NCBI RefSeq assembly: GCF_001679725.1
Contig: NZ_CP016282.1
Span: forward strand, 3,658,001 to 3,722,000
From: Cryobacterium arcticum
GTDB taxonomy: Bacteria > Actinomycetota > Actinomycetes > Actinomycetales > Microbacteriaceae
Reading direction: 5' to 3'
Length of the DNA: 64,000 nucleotides
Position 1 is the stretch's first letter. Every line of letters begins with the position of its first letter. The notes below the pieces were generated by a model. The model made no database searches, was not told the origin of the DNA, and saw only the letters and a list, made by a program, of their open reading frames with translations. The translations under genes and the position numbers were made by a program. Shown one piece after another: positions 41,731-50,685 of this stretch.

Positions 41731-42690
41731 ATGTCCGCCAGCCCCGCAACGCGCGCCACCGGCCGCCCGGTCCTGGGCACCGCCGGGGGCGCACGGCCCG
41801 CGCAGGTCAGCGGGCCGGCCGGCACCGACGCGGCCTTCGCCGTGGAGTTCAGCGGTCTAGGCCGCTCGTTCCCCACCGTGGCGGCACGTGGCCGGCGTCC
41901 GGCCGCCCCGGCCGTGGCCCGCCCGGTGCTGCGTGACGTGACGCTCTCGGTGCGGCCCGGCGAGGTGCTCGCCATCCTCGGCACCAGCGGCTGCGGCAAG
42001 TCCACCCTGCTGCGCATAGCCGGCGGGTTGGACTCCCCCAGCGCCGGGTCCGTGAGCATCGACGGGTCGCCCGTCACCGGTTTCGACACCCGCTGCGCCG
42101 TGGGGTTCCAGGAGCCCCGGCTGCTGCCCTGGCGCACCGTGGCGGCCAACGTGGCCCTCGGCCTGCCGCGCGGCACCGCCCGCGAGTCCGGCCAGGCCCG
42201 CGTCGCCGAGCTCCTGGACCTGGTGGGGCTGTCGGCGTTCGCCGGGCACCGCCCCGCCGCGATCTCCGGCGGCATGGCCCAGCGCGCCTCGCTCGCCCGC
42301 GCCCTGGCCCGCAACCCTGGCGTGCTCCTGCTCGACGAACCCTTCGGGGCGCTGGATGCCCTCACCCGGCTCAAGATGCAGGACCTGCTGCTTGAGGTGC
42401 ACGCCGCCGCCCCCACCACGGTGCTGCTCGTCACCCACGACGTCGACGAGGCGCTGCAACTGGCCGACCGCATCATCCTGCTCGGTCAGGAGCCGGCCGT
42501 CACGGATGCCGCCATCCCCGGCGCCACGATCGTGCAGGAGCTCACCGTGCCCGGCCACCGGCCCCGCGACCGAGGTTCGGCGGAACTCGCCGAGCTGCGC
42601 GGCCGACTGCTCGCGGGCCTCGGCATCGACCGGCACGGCGACACCCGCGGTGTGGCCGCCGGCACCACCATCCCCCACTTCCCCTACTGA
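41731..42690 (+). CDS. ABC transporter ATP-binding protein, SsuB/TauB-like
   Basis: 319 residues. Walker A GTSGCGKST, GFQEPRLLPW (Q-loop typical of nitrate/sulfonate/taurine importers), signature SGGMAQRASLARAL, DEPFGALDALTR and the H-switch VTHDVDEAL. A Pro/Arg-rich N-terminal extension of about 50 residues is unusual for the family; the ATG at 41731 already excludes further upstream frame. First gene of an importer operon with a binding protein and a permease. Confidence 0.9.
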   Translation: MSASPATRATGRPVLGTAGGARPAQVSGPAGTDAAFAVEFSGLGRSFPTVAARGRRPAAPAVARPVLRDVTLSVRPGEVLAILGTSGCGKSTLLRIAGGLDSPSAGSVSIDGSPVTGFDTRCAVGFQEPRLLPWRTVAANVALGLPRGTARESGQARVAELLDLVGLSAFAGHRPAAISGGMAQRASLARALARNPGVLLLDEPFGALDALTRLKMQDLLLEVHAAAPTTVLLVTHDVDEALQLADRIILLGQEPAVTDAAIPGATIVQELTVPGHRPRDRGSAELAELRGRLLAGLGIDRHGDTRGVAAGTTIPHFPY

Positions 42691-42791
42691 CACCGACCCG
42701 CTGGCACCACCCGCACCACATCCACCGCAATGGATACCCGCACCAGCTCGCGCACCCTGAGCCCCTTCCCGAATCCAACGAGAGACCTGTC

Positions 42792-43841
42792 ATGAAGAAA
42801 CGCTTCACAGCCACCGCCCTCATCGCCTCCGCCGCGGCCGCTGCCCTGCTGCTCACGGGCTGCGTCGCCGGTGAGAACCAGCCTGCCGCCGGGTCGGCGT
42901 CCTCCGCCGCCGGAAGCACCGGCATCGTCACCGAGGGCGGCACCCTCAACATCGACTTCGCCACCTACAACCCGCTGAGCCTCGTGATCAAGGAGAAGGG
43001 CTGGCTCGAAGAAGCCCTCGCCGACCAGGACATCACCGTCAACTGGGTGCAGTCCGCCGGCTCCAACAAGGCCAACGAGGCCCTCCGCGCCAACGCCATC
43101 GACGTGGGATCCACCGCCGGATCGGCAGCCCTGCTGGCCCGCTCGAACGGCTCGCCCATCCAGGTGATCGACATCTACTCGCAGCCCGAGTGGTCCGCGC
43201 TCGTCGTTCCGGAGGGGTCGGATATCACGTCGGTCGAAGACCTCAAGGGCAAGCAGATCGCCGCCACCAAGGGCACCGACCCCTACTTCTTCCTCCTGCA
43301 GTCCCTCGAAGAGGCCGGACTCAGCCCCGAGGACGTCACCGTGCAGAACCTGCAGCACGCCGACGGCTGGGCCGCCCTGCAGAACGGCTCGGTCGATGCC
43401 TGGGCCGGACTCGACCCGATCATGGCCGGCGCCGAAGCCGCCGGAGCCAAGCTGGTCTACCGCAATGTCGACTTCAACAGCTACGGCTTCCTCAACGCCA
43501 CCGAGTCGTTCATCACCGAGAAGCCGGATGTTGCCCAGACCGTCGTCGACGTCTACGAGCACGCCCGTGACTGGGCCCTCACCCACGAGGACGAGACGGC
43601 CCAGATCCTCTCCGACGTGGCCGGTCTCGACCTCGCCGTCGCCACCAAGGTCATCACCGAGCGCTCCAACCTCGACGTCGACAACGTCCCCGGCGAGGCG
43701 CAGCTCAAGGTGCTCACCACCATCGGCCCGATCTTTGTCGAGACCGGCGACGTTCTCGAACAGAAGCAGGTCGACGACGCCCTCGACACGATCATCAACG
43801 ACACCTTCGCCACGAAGGCCGACCCGACGATCGTCGAGTAG
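42792..43841 (+). CDS. SsuA-like substrate-binding lipoprotein
   Basis: 349 residues. Signal peptide with lipobox LLLTGC (Cys near residue 18-20), a Ser/Ala linker and a type II binding fold: IDFATYNPLSLVIKEKGWLEE, QSAGSNKANEALRANAIDVGSTAG and WAGLDPIMAGAEAAGA. Matches aliphatic sulfonate/nitrate/taurine binding proteins; which is bound cannot be told. No ssuD/tauD is adjacent, though LLM monooxygenase-like proteins occur in the window. Confidence 0.9.
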   Translation: MKKRFTATALIASAAAAALLLTGCVAGENQPAAGSASSAAGSTGIVTEGGTLNIDFATYNPLSLVIKEKGWLEEALADQDITVNWVQSAGSNKANEALRANAIDVGSTAGSAALLARSNGSPIQVIDIYSQPEWSALVVPEGSDITSVEDLKGKQIAATKGTDPYFFLLQSLEEAGLSPEDVTVQNLQHADGWAALQNGSVDAWAGLDPIMAGAEAAGAKLVYRNVDFNSYGFLNATESFITEKPDVAQTVVDVYEHARDWALTHEDETAQILSDVAGLDLAVATKVITERSNLDVDNVPGEAQLKVLTTIGPIFVETGDVLEQKQVDDALDTIINDTFATKADPTIVE

Positions 43842-43849
43842 CCCAACGG

Positions 43850-43881
43850 ATGCCTGGGCGGCAGCACAGTCGCCCCGGCAT
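43850..43881 (+). terminator. hairpin between binding-protein and permease genes
   Basis: ATGCCTGGGCG and CGCCCCGGCAT, 11-base arms with one mismatch around a 10-base loop, nine bases after the binding-protein stop. It may protect the upstream message or reduce read-through, giving more binding protein than permease. Confidence 0.45.
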
Positions 43882-43953
43882 CAGCCCACACCACGGCCCG
43901 GCCCCTCCGGACGTGTATCTCCCGTACCTCACCCCCGCACGGAAGGACCATCG

Positions 43954-44760
43954 ATGACCGAGACCCTCACCCCGGGCACGGCGCCAACCGTGCGGCGCCC
44001 GCTGACAGCTCGACGGAGCGTGCGGGTGACAGGCGGGCTGCTGCTGCCGGCGCTGATTCTGGTGGTCTGGCAGCTCAGCAGCTCGCTGGGCCTCGTGACC
44101 GCCTCGCAGCTGCCTCCGCCGGCATCCGTGTGGGTCGCCGCCGTCGATCTGTTCGAACGAGGCCAACTCACTCTGTACGTGGCGATCTCCACCCAACGGG
44201 TGCTCATCGGCTTCGCCATCGGCGCCGCACTCGGGTTGGCGACAGGTGCCTTGGTCGGGCTCTCCCGCGCCGCCGACATCTTCTTCGCACCGACGCTCGG
44301 CGCAATTCGCGCTGTGCCGTCGCTCGCTTGGGTGCCGCTGCTGATTATCTGGCTCAAGATCGGCGAAGAGTCGAAGATCACGCTGATCGCCATCGGCGCG
44401 TTCTTCCCGGTCTACACGACGGTGGCCCAGGCCCTCCGGCACGTCGACCGCCAACTGGTGGAGGCCGGACGCGCCTTCGGACTGCGTGGCGTGCGCCTCT
44501 TCGGTGCCGTGCAGCTACCCGCCGTCATTCCCTCCGTCATCTCCGGCCTGCGCCTCGCTCTCGCCCAGGCCTGGCTGTTCCTCGTGGCCGCGGAATTGAT
44601 CGCGGCCTCGATGGGCCTGGGCTTCCTCCTCTCCGACTCGGGCAACAACGGTCGGGTGGATCGCATCCTGCTCGCCATCATCCTGCTCGCCCTGCTCGGC
44701 AAGCTCACCGACGCCATCCTGGGCGTGTTCGAGAAGTACGCCATCAAGAAGTGGGCCTGA
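43954..44760 (+). CDS. SsuC-like ABC permease
   Basis: 268 residues, six membrane helices. The EAA loop reads EAGRAFGLRGVRLFGAVQLPAVIP (quoted in part), as in sulfonate/nitrate permeases; FFAPTLGAIRAVPSLAWVPLLI is the family's preceding block. ATG 43954 follows GGAAGGA. Completes the importer. Confidence 0.92.
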   Translation: MTETLTPGTAPTVRRPLTARRSVRVTGGLLLPALILVVWQLSSSLGLVTASQLPPPASVWVAAVDLFERGQLTLYVAISTQRVLIGFAIGAALGLATGALVGLSRAADIFFAPTLGAIRAVPSLAWVPLLIIWLKIGEESKITLIAIGAFFPVYTTVAQALRHVDRQLVEAGRAFGLRGVRLFGAVQLPAVIPSVISGLRLALAQAWLFLVAAELIAASMGLGFLLSDSGNNGRVDRILLAIILLALLGKLTDAILGVFEKYAIKKWA

Positions 44761-44770
44761 CCGCGCAAGT

Positions 44771-44880
44771 TGAGCGTCGTGGCGCAGGATTGACGTCGTG
44801 GCGCAGGAAAAGTCGCCGCGTAAGGTGCGCCACGAGGCCTAACCTGCGCCGTCAGGCTGCTGTGCGCCACGAGGTTGCCC
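44771..44880. repeat. nested direct and inverted CGTGGCGCA repeats
   Basis: In the 273-bp gap before acs, GTCGTGGCGCAGGA occurs twice (44776, 44795) and its inverse TGCGCCACGAGG twice (44836, 44863), giving nested stems. The rest of the gap to 45033 has no gene that I can see. It may act as a terminator for the importer operon and a fold in the acs leader. Confidence 0.6.
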
Positions 44881-45033
44881 TGGCAGACCGCCAGCGCATC
44901 CGCTCACCGACCGGCGCGGGTCGACCCGCACGTTACGCCGCGTTGCGCCGCACACTGCGACGGATGCGCGCGCTGCGTAGCGTCGAGAGTGCCCGCTAGT
45001 TCCGCCCCCAGAACCGACCGCCGGAGTGTGCCC

Positions 45034-47184
45034 ATGCCGAACCCCGACACCAGTACCGGTGCCAGCATCGACACCGGCTCTGACCTGAGCACCGGCTCCA
45101 GCGCGAACACGGGCACCACGCACACCCCGGCCAGCCGAGCCGCCACCGCCGACTGGACCGACACCAGCGCCACGATCCGCAACCTCTCCACCGAGCACCG
45201 CCGCTACCCGGCCCCGGCCGCCTTCGCCGCCCAGGCCAACGTCGATGCGTCCTGGTACGACAAGGCCGCCGCCGACCCGGTCGCTTTCTGGACCGAGCAG
45301 GCCAACCGCCTCGACTGGGCCGAACCCTGGCACACCGACCACAACTGGCAGCCCACCGCTCCGGATGCCGACGGGGTGCTGAGCGTGCCGCGCGCGGAGT
45401 GGTTCGCCGGCGGAAAACTCAATGTGGCGGTGAACTGCGTCGACCGGCACGTGGCCGCCGGCCGCGGCGACAAGGTCGCGTTCCACTTCGAAGGCGAACC
45501 TGGCGACCGGCGCACGCTCACCTACGCCGACCTCGAGAAGGAGGTCGCCCGCGCCGCGAACGCGCTCACCGACCTCGGCATCGAGAAGGGCGACCGGGTC
45601 GTCATCTACCTCCCGGTGATCCCCGAGACCATCATCATCACCCTCGCGGTCGCCCGCATCGGCGCCATCCACTCGCTCGTCTTCGGCGGCTTCTCCGCCG
45701 AGGCGCTGCGCTTCCGCGTCGAGGACACCGGCGCCAAGCTGCTCGTCACCACCGACGGCCAGTTCCGCCGCGGCAAGGCCGTTCCGGTGAAGTCCGCCGC
45801 CGACGAGGCCGTGGCCGGCGTGGACTCGATCGAGCATGTCCTCGTGGTGCGCCGCACCGGAGACCTGACCCCGGGCATCCCCTGGACCGATGGGCGCGAC
45901 GTGTGGTGGCACGACACCGTCGACACGGCATCCGACACCCACGAGCCGGAGTTCTTCGACGCCGAGACGCCGCTCTTCATCATCTACACCTCCGGCACCA
46001 CCGGCAAGCCCAAGGGCCTCGTGCACACCAGCGGCGGCTACCTCACTCACGCGTCCTGGAGCCACTGGGCGGTGTTCGACGCCAAGGAGGACGACGTGCA
46101 CTGGTGCACCGCCGACCTCGCGTGGGTCACCGCGCACAGCTACGTGCACTACGGGCCGCTCTCCAACGGCACCACCTCGGTGATCTACGAGGGCACCCCG
46201 AACACCCCGCACCCCGGCCGGCACTTCGAAATCATCCAGCGCTACGGCGTCACCACGTACTACACGGCGCCCACGCTCATCCGCACCTTCATGACCTGGT
46301 TCCCCGATGGCCTGCCGGCGGAGCACGACCTGTCCAGCATCCGCCTGCTCGGCTCGGTGGGCGAGGCGATCAACCCCGAGGCCTGGGTGTGGTTCCGGGA
46401 GAACGTCGGCGCAGGCACCGCTCCGATCGTGGACACCTGGTGGCAGTCCGAGACCGGCGCGGCCGTGATGGCGCCGCTACCCGGGGTGAGCACCCTCAAG
46501 CCCGGCTCGGCCCTGCGCGCCCTGCCCGGGCTGACCACCCTGGTGGTGGATGACGCGGGCCAGCCGGTTGCACACGGCACCGGCGGCTACCTGGTGCTGG
46601 CCGGCACCTGGCCGGGCATGGCCCGCACGGTGTGGGGCAACCCCGAGCGCTACCGCGACTCCTACTGGGCCCGGTTCAGTGAACAGGGCTACTTCTTCTC
46701 CGGCGACGGCGCCAAGTACGACGACGACGGTGACATCTGGCTGCTCGGCCGGGTCGACGACGTGATCAACGTCTCCGGCCACCGGCTGTCCACCATCGAG
46801 ATCGAGTCCGCGCTGGTCTCGCACCCGGCCGTCGGCGAGTCCGGCGTGGTGGGCGTCGCCGACGCGACCACCGGCGAGGGCATCGCCGCGTTCGTGATCC
46901 CCGCGGTGGCCCCGGCCACGGATGACCCGGCCGCCTGGCTGGCTCTGACCGCCGAACTGGCCCCGCAGCTGCGGGCGCACATCACGCACGAGATCGGCGC
47001 GGTGGCCAAGCCCCGGGACGTGTTCCTGGTGCCCGACCTGCCAAAGACCCGCTCGGGCAAGATCATGCGCCGGCTGCTCGGGGACATCGTGGACGGCCGC
47101 ACGCTCGGCGATGTCACCTCGTTGCAGGACGACACGGTGCCCGCCCGCATCCAGGCCATCGTCGACGCTGCGCGCGCCCGGTAG
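45034..47184 (+). CDS. acsA: acetyl-CoA synthetase
   Basis: 716 residues. Makes acetyl-CoA from acetate, ATP and CoA via acetyl-AMP. P-loop-like YTSGTTGKPKG, DTWWQSETG with the Trp that limits the acyl pocket to acetate, YFFSGDGAKYDDDGDIWLLGRVDDVINVSGHR (in part), and PKTRSGKIMRR with the catalytic, acetylatable Lys. About 50 low-complexity Ser/Thr/Gly residues (TGASIDTGSDLSTGSS) precede the core, unusual for Acs. Start at ATG 45034 after CCGGAG; GTG 45028 is also in frame. Confidence 0.94.
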   Translation: MPNPDTSTGASIDTGSDLSTGSSANTGTTHTPASRAATADWTDTSATIRNLSTEHRRYPAPAAFAAQANVDASWYDKAAADPVAFWTEQANRLDWAEPWHTDHNWQPTAPDADGVLSVPRAEWFAGGKLNVAVNCVDRHVAAGRGDKVAFHFEGEPGDRRTLTYADLEKEVARAANALTDLGIEKGDRVVIYLPVIPETIIITLAVARIGAIHSLVFGGFSAEALRFRVEDTGAKLLVTTDGQFRRGKAVPVKSAADEAVAGVDSIEHVLVVRRTGDLTPGIPWTDGRDVWWHDTVDTASDTHEPEFFDAETPLFIIYTSGTTGKPKGLVHTSGGYLTHASWSHWAVFDAKEDDVHWCTADLAWVTAHSYVHYGPLSNGTTSVIYEGTPNTPHPGRHFEIIQRYGVTTYYTAPTLIRTFMTWFPDGLPAEHDLSSIRLLGSVGEAINPEAWVWFRENVGAGTAPIVDTWWQSETGAAVMAPLPGVSTLKPGSALRALPGLTTLVVDDAGQPVAHGTGGYLVLAGTWPGMARTVWGNPERYRDSYWARFSEQGYFFSGDGAKYDDDGDIWLLGRVDDVINVSGHRLSTIEIESALVSHPAVGESGVVGVADATTGEGIAAFVIPAVAPATDDPAAWLALTAELAPQLRAHITHEIGAVAKPRDVFLVPDLPKTRSGKIMRRLLGDIVDGRTLGDVTSLQDDTVPARIQAIVDAARAR

Positions 47185-47195
47185 CCCAGCGGCGG

Positions 47196-47906
47196 CTACC
47201 GGGGGACGGATCCGACGGCGGCGAGCACCTGGCGCTGCGTTTCGGGGTGGCTCATGATGCGGAAGTGGCCGCCCGTGTCGATGAGGACGTTCTCGGCGCC
47301 GGGCAGGAAGCTGCCCTCGGGGATGTGCGGATCGAACCGGCCGTAGATCGACACCACGCTCCCGTTCATCCGTTCGTCGGCTGCCAGGGCGAGCAGCGCC
47401 GGATGCTTCGCCCCGAAGTCACGCAGGCTGGGCGTGGGCATGTACCGGGCATACCGCGAGCCGGAGAACGGGGTGCTCACCGCCACCATCCGCGCCACCC
47501 GCGCGTCGGGATCCAGCTGGGTCATCAGATACTTGCCGATCAGGCCGCCCTTGCTGTGGGCGACGATCACCACACCGCGCAGGTCCTGTCGGCGCAGGTG
47601 TTCGGCCACGATGCGCGCCGATTCGATGATCGGCCGCCGGTTGCTCTGCAGCAGCGTCACCACGTGCACGGGATGCCCGGCCTCGTGCAGCACGTCGATC
47701 AGCGGGCGCATGAAATGCCAGCTCTCGTAGATACCGGGCAGGATCAGCACCGGCGCCTGGTCTCCCGTGGCGAAGTCGTCGGGGCGGGTGCGGGAGAGGG
47801 CCGCCCGCACCTGACCGATCGCGGCGTACCTGTAGTCGAGCAGCCAGGACCCCGCGTTGAGCGAGACCCGTCGCAGCCCGACCCAGGTCGGCATCCGGGA
47901 GGTCAT
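47196..47906 (-). CDS. alpha/beta-fold lipase-like hydrolase
   Basis: 236 residues. Lipase-type oxyanion segment LILPGIYES, nucleophile Ser in VAHSKGGLIGK and C-terminal His in GGHFRIMSHPE. The lid region is short. Resembles actinobacterial triacylglycerol-lipase-like proteins. ATG 47906 overlaps the stop of the upstream hydrolase (ATGA). Last of three coupled genes with another hydrolase and a lipid kinase, suggesting lipid metabolism (inference). Confidence 0.85.
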   Translation of the reverse strand: MTSRMPTWVGLRRVSLNAGSWLLDYRYAAIGQVRAALSRTRPDDFATGDQAPVLILPGIYESWHFMRPLIDVLHEAGHPVHVVTLLQSNRRPIIESARIVAEHLRRQDLRGVVIVAHSKGGLIGKYLMTQLDPDARVARMVAVSTPFSGSRYARYMPTPSLRDFGAKHPALLALAADERMNGSVVSIYGRFDPHIPEGSFLPGAENVLIDTGGHFRIMSHPETQRQVLAAVGSVPR

Positions 47907-48763
47907 GGCGCAACCGGTTCGTCGACCGCGTGGTCGACCGTGGCCCCGCCCGGCGCCGGAGAGCCGGCGTGCGCGCGGATGCCGGCCGCCGTCAAGGCAG
48001 CGGCACTGAACTGCACCAGGTGCCGGCCCGGCAGTTCCAGCAGGCGGCCCCGCGGGACCTGCCCGGCGAGGTGCACACCCCAGTCGTGCCGCGACACCGG
48101 GTCGTCCTCCCCGCGGATCACCAGGGTGGGAGCGGACACCTCCCGCAGCCGCAGGTCGGTGCGATAGGCGAGCATCGGCCGCAGCGTGGCCAGATACCAG
48201 CGCGGACCACAGCGCAGGTAGTCGCCCAGCACGATGAACGTGCCGCTGGCGGGTTCCTTGAGGGTGTCCCGGGCGAGGTCGAGGGCCTGCAGCAGCACCG
48301 ACCCGCGGGCCGGGTCGGTGACGCCGCCGATCAGCACCAGGTGGGACACCAGCGCCGGATGCCGCACAGTCGCCTCCGTCACGAATTGGGCGCCCATGGA
48401 GTGGCCGACCAACACGACGGGGCCGGCGCTGAGCGTCGGCAGCAGTTCGCCGAGGTAGTCGGCGTACTGCTCGATCGTGACGCCGTCCTCCGGTTTGGGC
48501 GACCGGCCGAAGCCGGGCAGGTCCACCGAGTGCACGGCACCGGCGCCGGCGAGCTCCCGGTGCAGCCTCTCGAGGTACCGGTGGGACATGCCGATCCCGT
48601 GCACCAGCACGAACACCGGCGCATCCGCGGTGCCAGGGCCGGGAGTGGACGCCACGGTGACGGTTGCGCCGGAGGCCGGCAGCACCACCTCGCCTAGGCG
48701 GCGCCGGCCGCGTGGTCTCGGGTACGCCGGTGCAGCGTTCGGACTGGTGGAAACCCGGCTCAC
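47903..48763 (-). CDS. alpha/beta hydrolase
   Basis: 286 residues. VLVHGIGMSHRY oxyanion loop, nucleophile Ser in GHSMGAQF, acid in RGEDDPVS and base His in LPGRHLVQFS. Fold and spacing are those of small-ester/lipid hydrolases. GTG start overlaps the lipid-kinase stop (GTGA) and its own stop overlaps the next ATG, so the three genes are tightly coupled. Confidence 0.87.
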   Translation of the reverse strand: MSRVSTSPNAAPAYPRPRGRRRLGEVVLPASGATVTVASTPGPGTADAPVFVLVHGIGMSHRYLERLHRELAGAGAVHSVDLPGFGRSPKPEDGVTIEQYADYLGELLPTLSAGPVVLVGHSMGAQFVTEATVRHPALVSHLVLIGGVTDPARGSVLLQALDLARDTLKEPASGTFIVLGDYLRCGPRWYLATLRPMLAYRTDLRLREVSAPTLVIRGEDDPVSRHDWGVHLAGQVPRGRLLELPGRHLVQFSAAALTAAGIRAHAGSPAPGGATVDHAVDEPVAP

Positions 48764-49773
48764 GCCTGCGGGACCCGCACGCGCAGCCCGCCGGCATCCA
48801 CCCGGGCCTTGAACGCCGTCGCGGTGCCGAAGCCGTCGCCGTCGAGCTCGATCTCCTCGGGATGGTTGAGCTTCACGACGATCTCGCGGCCCTTCACGTA
48901 GTTGAGCGCGTCGACCTCCTTGGACATCATCCGGCGGCCGATCGGGGTGCGACGCAGCACGCCGTTCTCCCAGAGCACCTTCACCAGGATCTGCACCCAG
49001 CTGAGGAACCCCTCCGGGCGGAGCATCACGATCTCGAACTGTCCGTCGTCGATCACGGCTTCCGGCAGCAGCAGCACGTTCGCGGTGAGCAGGCCGGTGT
49101 TGCCCACGATCATGGTGTGCGCGCGCACCGACTTGGTGCTGCCGCCGTCGAGGCTGTACTTCATGCGCAACTGGTTCTTGTCGCGCAACGCCGTGATGAT
49201 CGCTCCCACATAGGCCAGCCAGCCGATACGGGCCTTGAGCTCGTCGTTGGTGCTGGCGAGCATCTTGGCGTCCAGACCCAACCCCGCCATCACCAGGAAC
49301 GCGTGCTTGCTGACACTGTCGTCGTCGTGCCGGATCTCGATCCGGGCGATATCGATCCTGCGGTCGGTTCCGGTGAAGGCCGTGTTGATCGAGTGCTCGA
49401 GGTTGTCGAGCGTGAGGTTGAGGTTGCGGGCCAGCAGGTTGCCCGTGCCGGACGGCAACAGGGCCAGCGCGGCATCGCTGCCGTGCACGACCTCGGCTAC
49501 GGCCCGCACGGTGCCGTCGCCGCCCGCCGCGATCACCACGGTGGCCCCGGCGTCGAGGGCCTGCTTCGCGACACCCTGGCCCGGGTCTTCCTTCGAGGTC
49601 TCGAACCAGAGCGTCTCCCCCCAGCCGGCCTCGGCCTCTGCGGTCGCTACGGCGCGCTTGATCGCGTCGAGGTCCACCTTGATGGGGTTGTAGACCACGG
49701 CGGCCACGCCGGCGGCATCCGCAACGGGCGACGGCGCGGGCCGGTCAGTGGGGGCGTCAGTGGGTGATGACAT
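48760..49773 (-). CDS. diacylglycerol kinase-like lipid kinase
   Basis: 337 residues, DAGK/YegS/LCB5 fold. VVYNPIK near residue 27, the nucleotide loop AAGGDGTVRAVAEVV near 80 and LPSGTGNLLARNL near 107, then the C-terminal beta domain with VMAGLGLDAKM. Phosphorylates a lipid such as diacylglycerol. ATG 49773 follows GAGGAG. First of three coupled genes with two hydrolases, together suggesting a lipid-recycling unit. Confidence 0.93.
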   Translation of the reverse strand: MSSPTDAPTDRPAPSPVADAAGVAAVVYNPIKVDLDAIKRAVATAEAEAGWGETLWFETSKEDPGQGVAKQALDAGATVVIAAGGDGTVRAVAEVVHGSDAALALLPSGTGNLLARNLNLTLDNLEHSINTAFTGTDRRIDIARIEIRHDDDSVSKHAFLVMAGLGLDAKMLASTNDELKARIGWLAYVGAIITALRDKNQLRMKYSLDGGSTKSVRAHTMIVGNTGLLTANVLLLPEAVIDDGQFEIVMLRPEGFLSWVQILVKVLWENGVLRRTPIGRRMMSKEVDALNYVKGREIVVKLNHPEEIELDGDGFGTATAFKARVDAGGLRVRVPQA

Positions 49774-50029
49774 GTGCGGTCTCCTCAGGCACGTGAGCGG
49801 ATGATCACACTCGGGTCGATCCCGCCGCACCGGGCGGGCGCGGCGTACAGGTGCAATAACGCTACACGGCTCGCTCCGTAAGGGTTCTTACGAACGGTCT
49901 GCCGCGCGGCGCACCTCCGATCGGGGGCTGTGGTGAGCACCGCGGCGTGGAACTCACTGAGGACCATACGCCCGCTCCAGCATGCCGGCGCCGGCGCCCA
50001 CACGAGGCGAAGGCTGAGATGATGGAGGG

Positions 50030-50611
50030 GTGACTTCCGCCTCCCCGACGCCGCCGCCGTCCCGCAACCGCTCGCGGCGGGCATCCCGGCTGGCCTGGCC
50101 TGCCTTCGGCATCGCCCTTCTCGTGATCATCATCGACCAGGCCAGCAAATGGTGGGCCGAGGCGGCGCTCGGCGACGGGCAGACCATCCCCGTGATCGGC
50201 GACCTGATCCGGTTCGTGCTGGTCTACAACCCGGGCGCCGCGTTCTCGATCGGCTCCGACTTCACCTGGGTGTTCGCGCTGCTCGCCGCCGCCGCCGTGG
50301 TGTTCATCGCCCGGCTCACCTGGCACGTGGAGTCCCGCGGCTGGATGGTCGCACTCGGCCTGCTGCTCGGCGGCGCCACGACGCACCTGGGCGACCGGCT
50401 CTTCCGGGAACCGGGCTTCGCCCGCGGCCACGTGGTGGACTTCATCGGCTACGGCAACCTCTTCATCGGCAATGTCGCCGACATCGCGATCTTCGCCGGC
50501 GCCGTCATGCTGCTGGTCCTCACGGTGACGGGCAAGCGCATCCGCCCCGACACCGACACCACACCGGATGCGCCCACGCAGTCCGGCGATTCCCCCCGCC
50601 CGCCCGAGTAG
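50030..50611 (+). CDS. lspA: lipoprotein signal peptidase (signal peptidase II)
   Basis: 193 residues, four membrane helices. Cleaves prolipoproteins before the lipidated Cys. DQASKWW, YNPGAAFSIG and the two catalytic aspartates in HLGDRLF and GNVADIAIF. The usual GN before the first Asp motif is replaced by HLG, a mild deviation. GTG start after GGAGGGG. Charged tail of about 30 residues. Confidence 0.95.
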   Translation: MTSASPTPPPSRNRSRRASRLAWPAFGIALLVIIIDQASKWWAEAALGDGQTIPVIGDLIRFVLVYNPGAAFSIGSDFTWVFALLAAAAVVFIARLTWHVESRGWMVALGLLLGGATTHLGDRLFREPGFARGHVVDFIGYGNLFIGNVADIAIFAGAVMLLVLTVTGKRIRPDTDTTPDAPTQSGDSPRPPE

Positions 50612-50685
50612 CCGCGGGGCACCCGCACGGCGACTCGGCGTGCCGGCGTAATACATCGCTAACCTGCCGCCCCTAGGCTGGGCCC

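Noticed and set aside
41731..44760. Naming the importer ssuBAC
   Set aside because: Sulfonate, taurine and nitrate importers cannot be told apart by eye here and no substrate-processing gene is adjacent.
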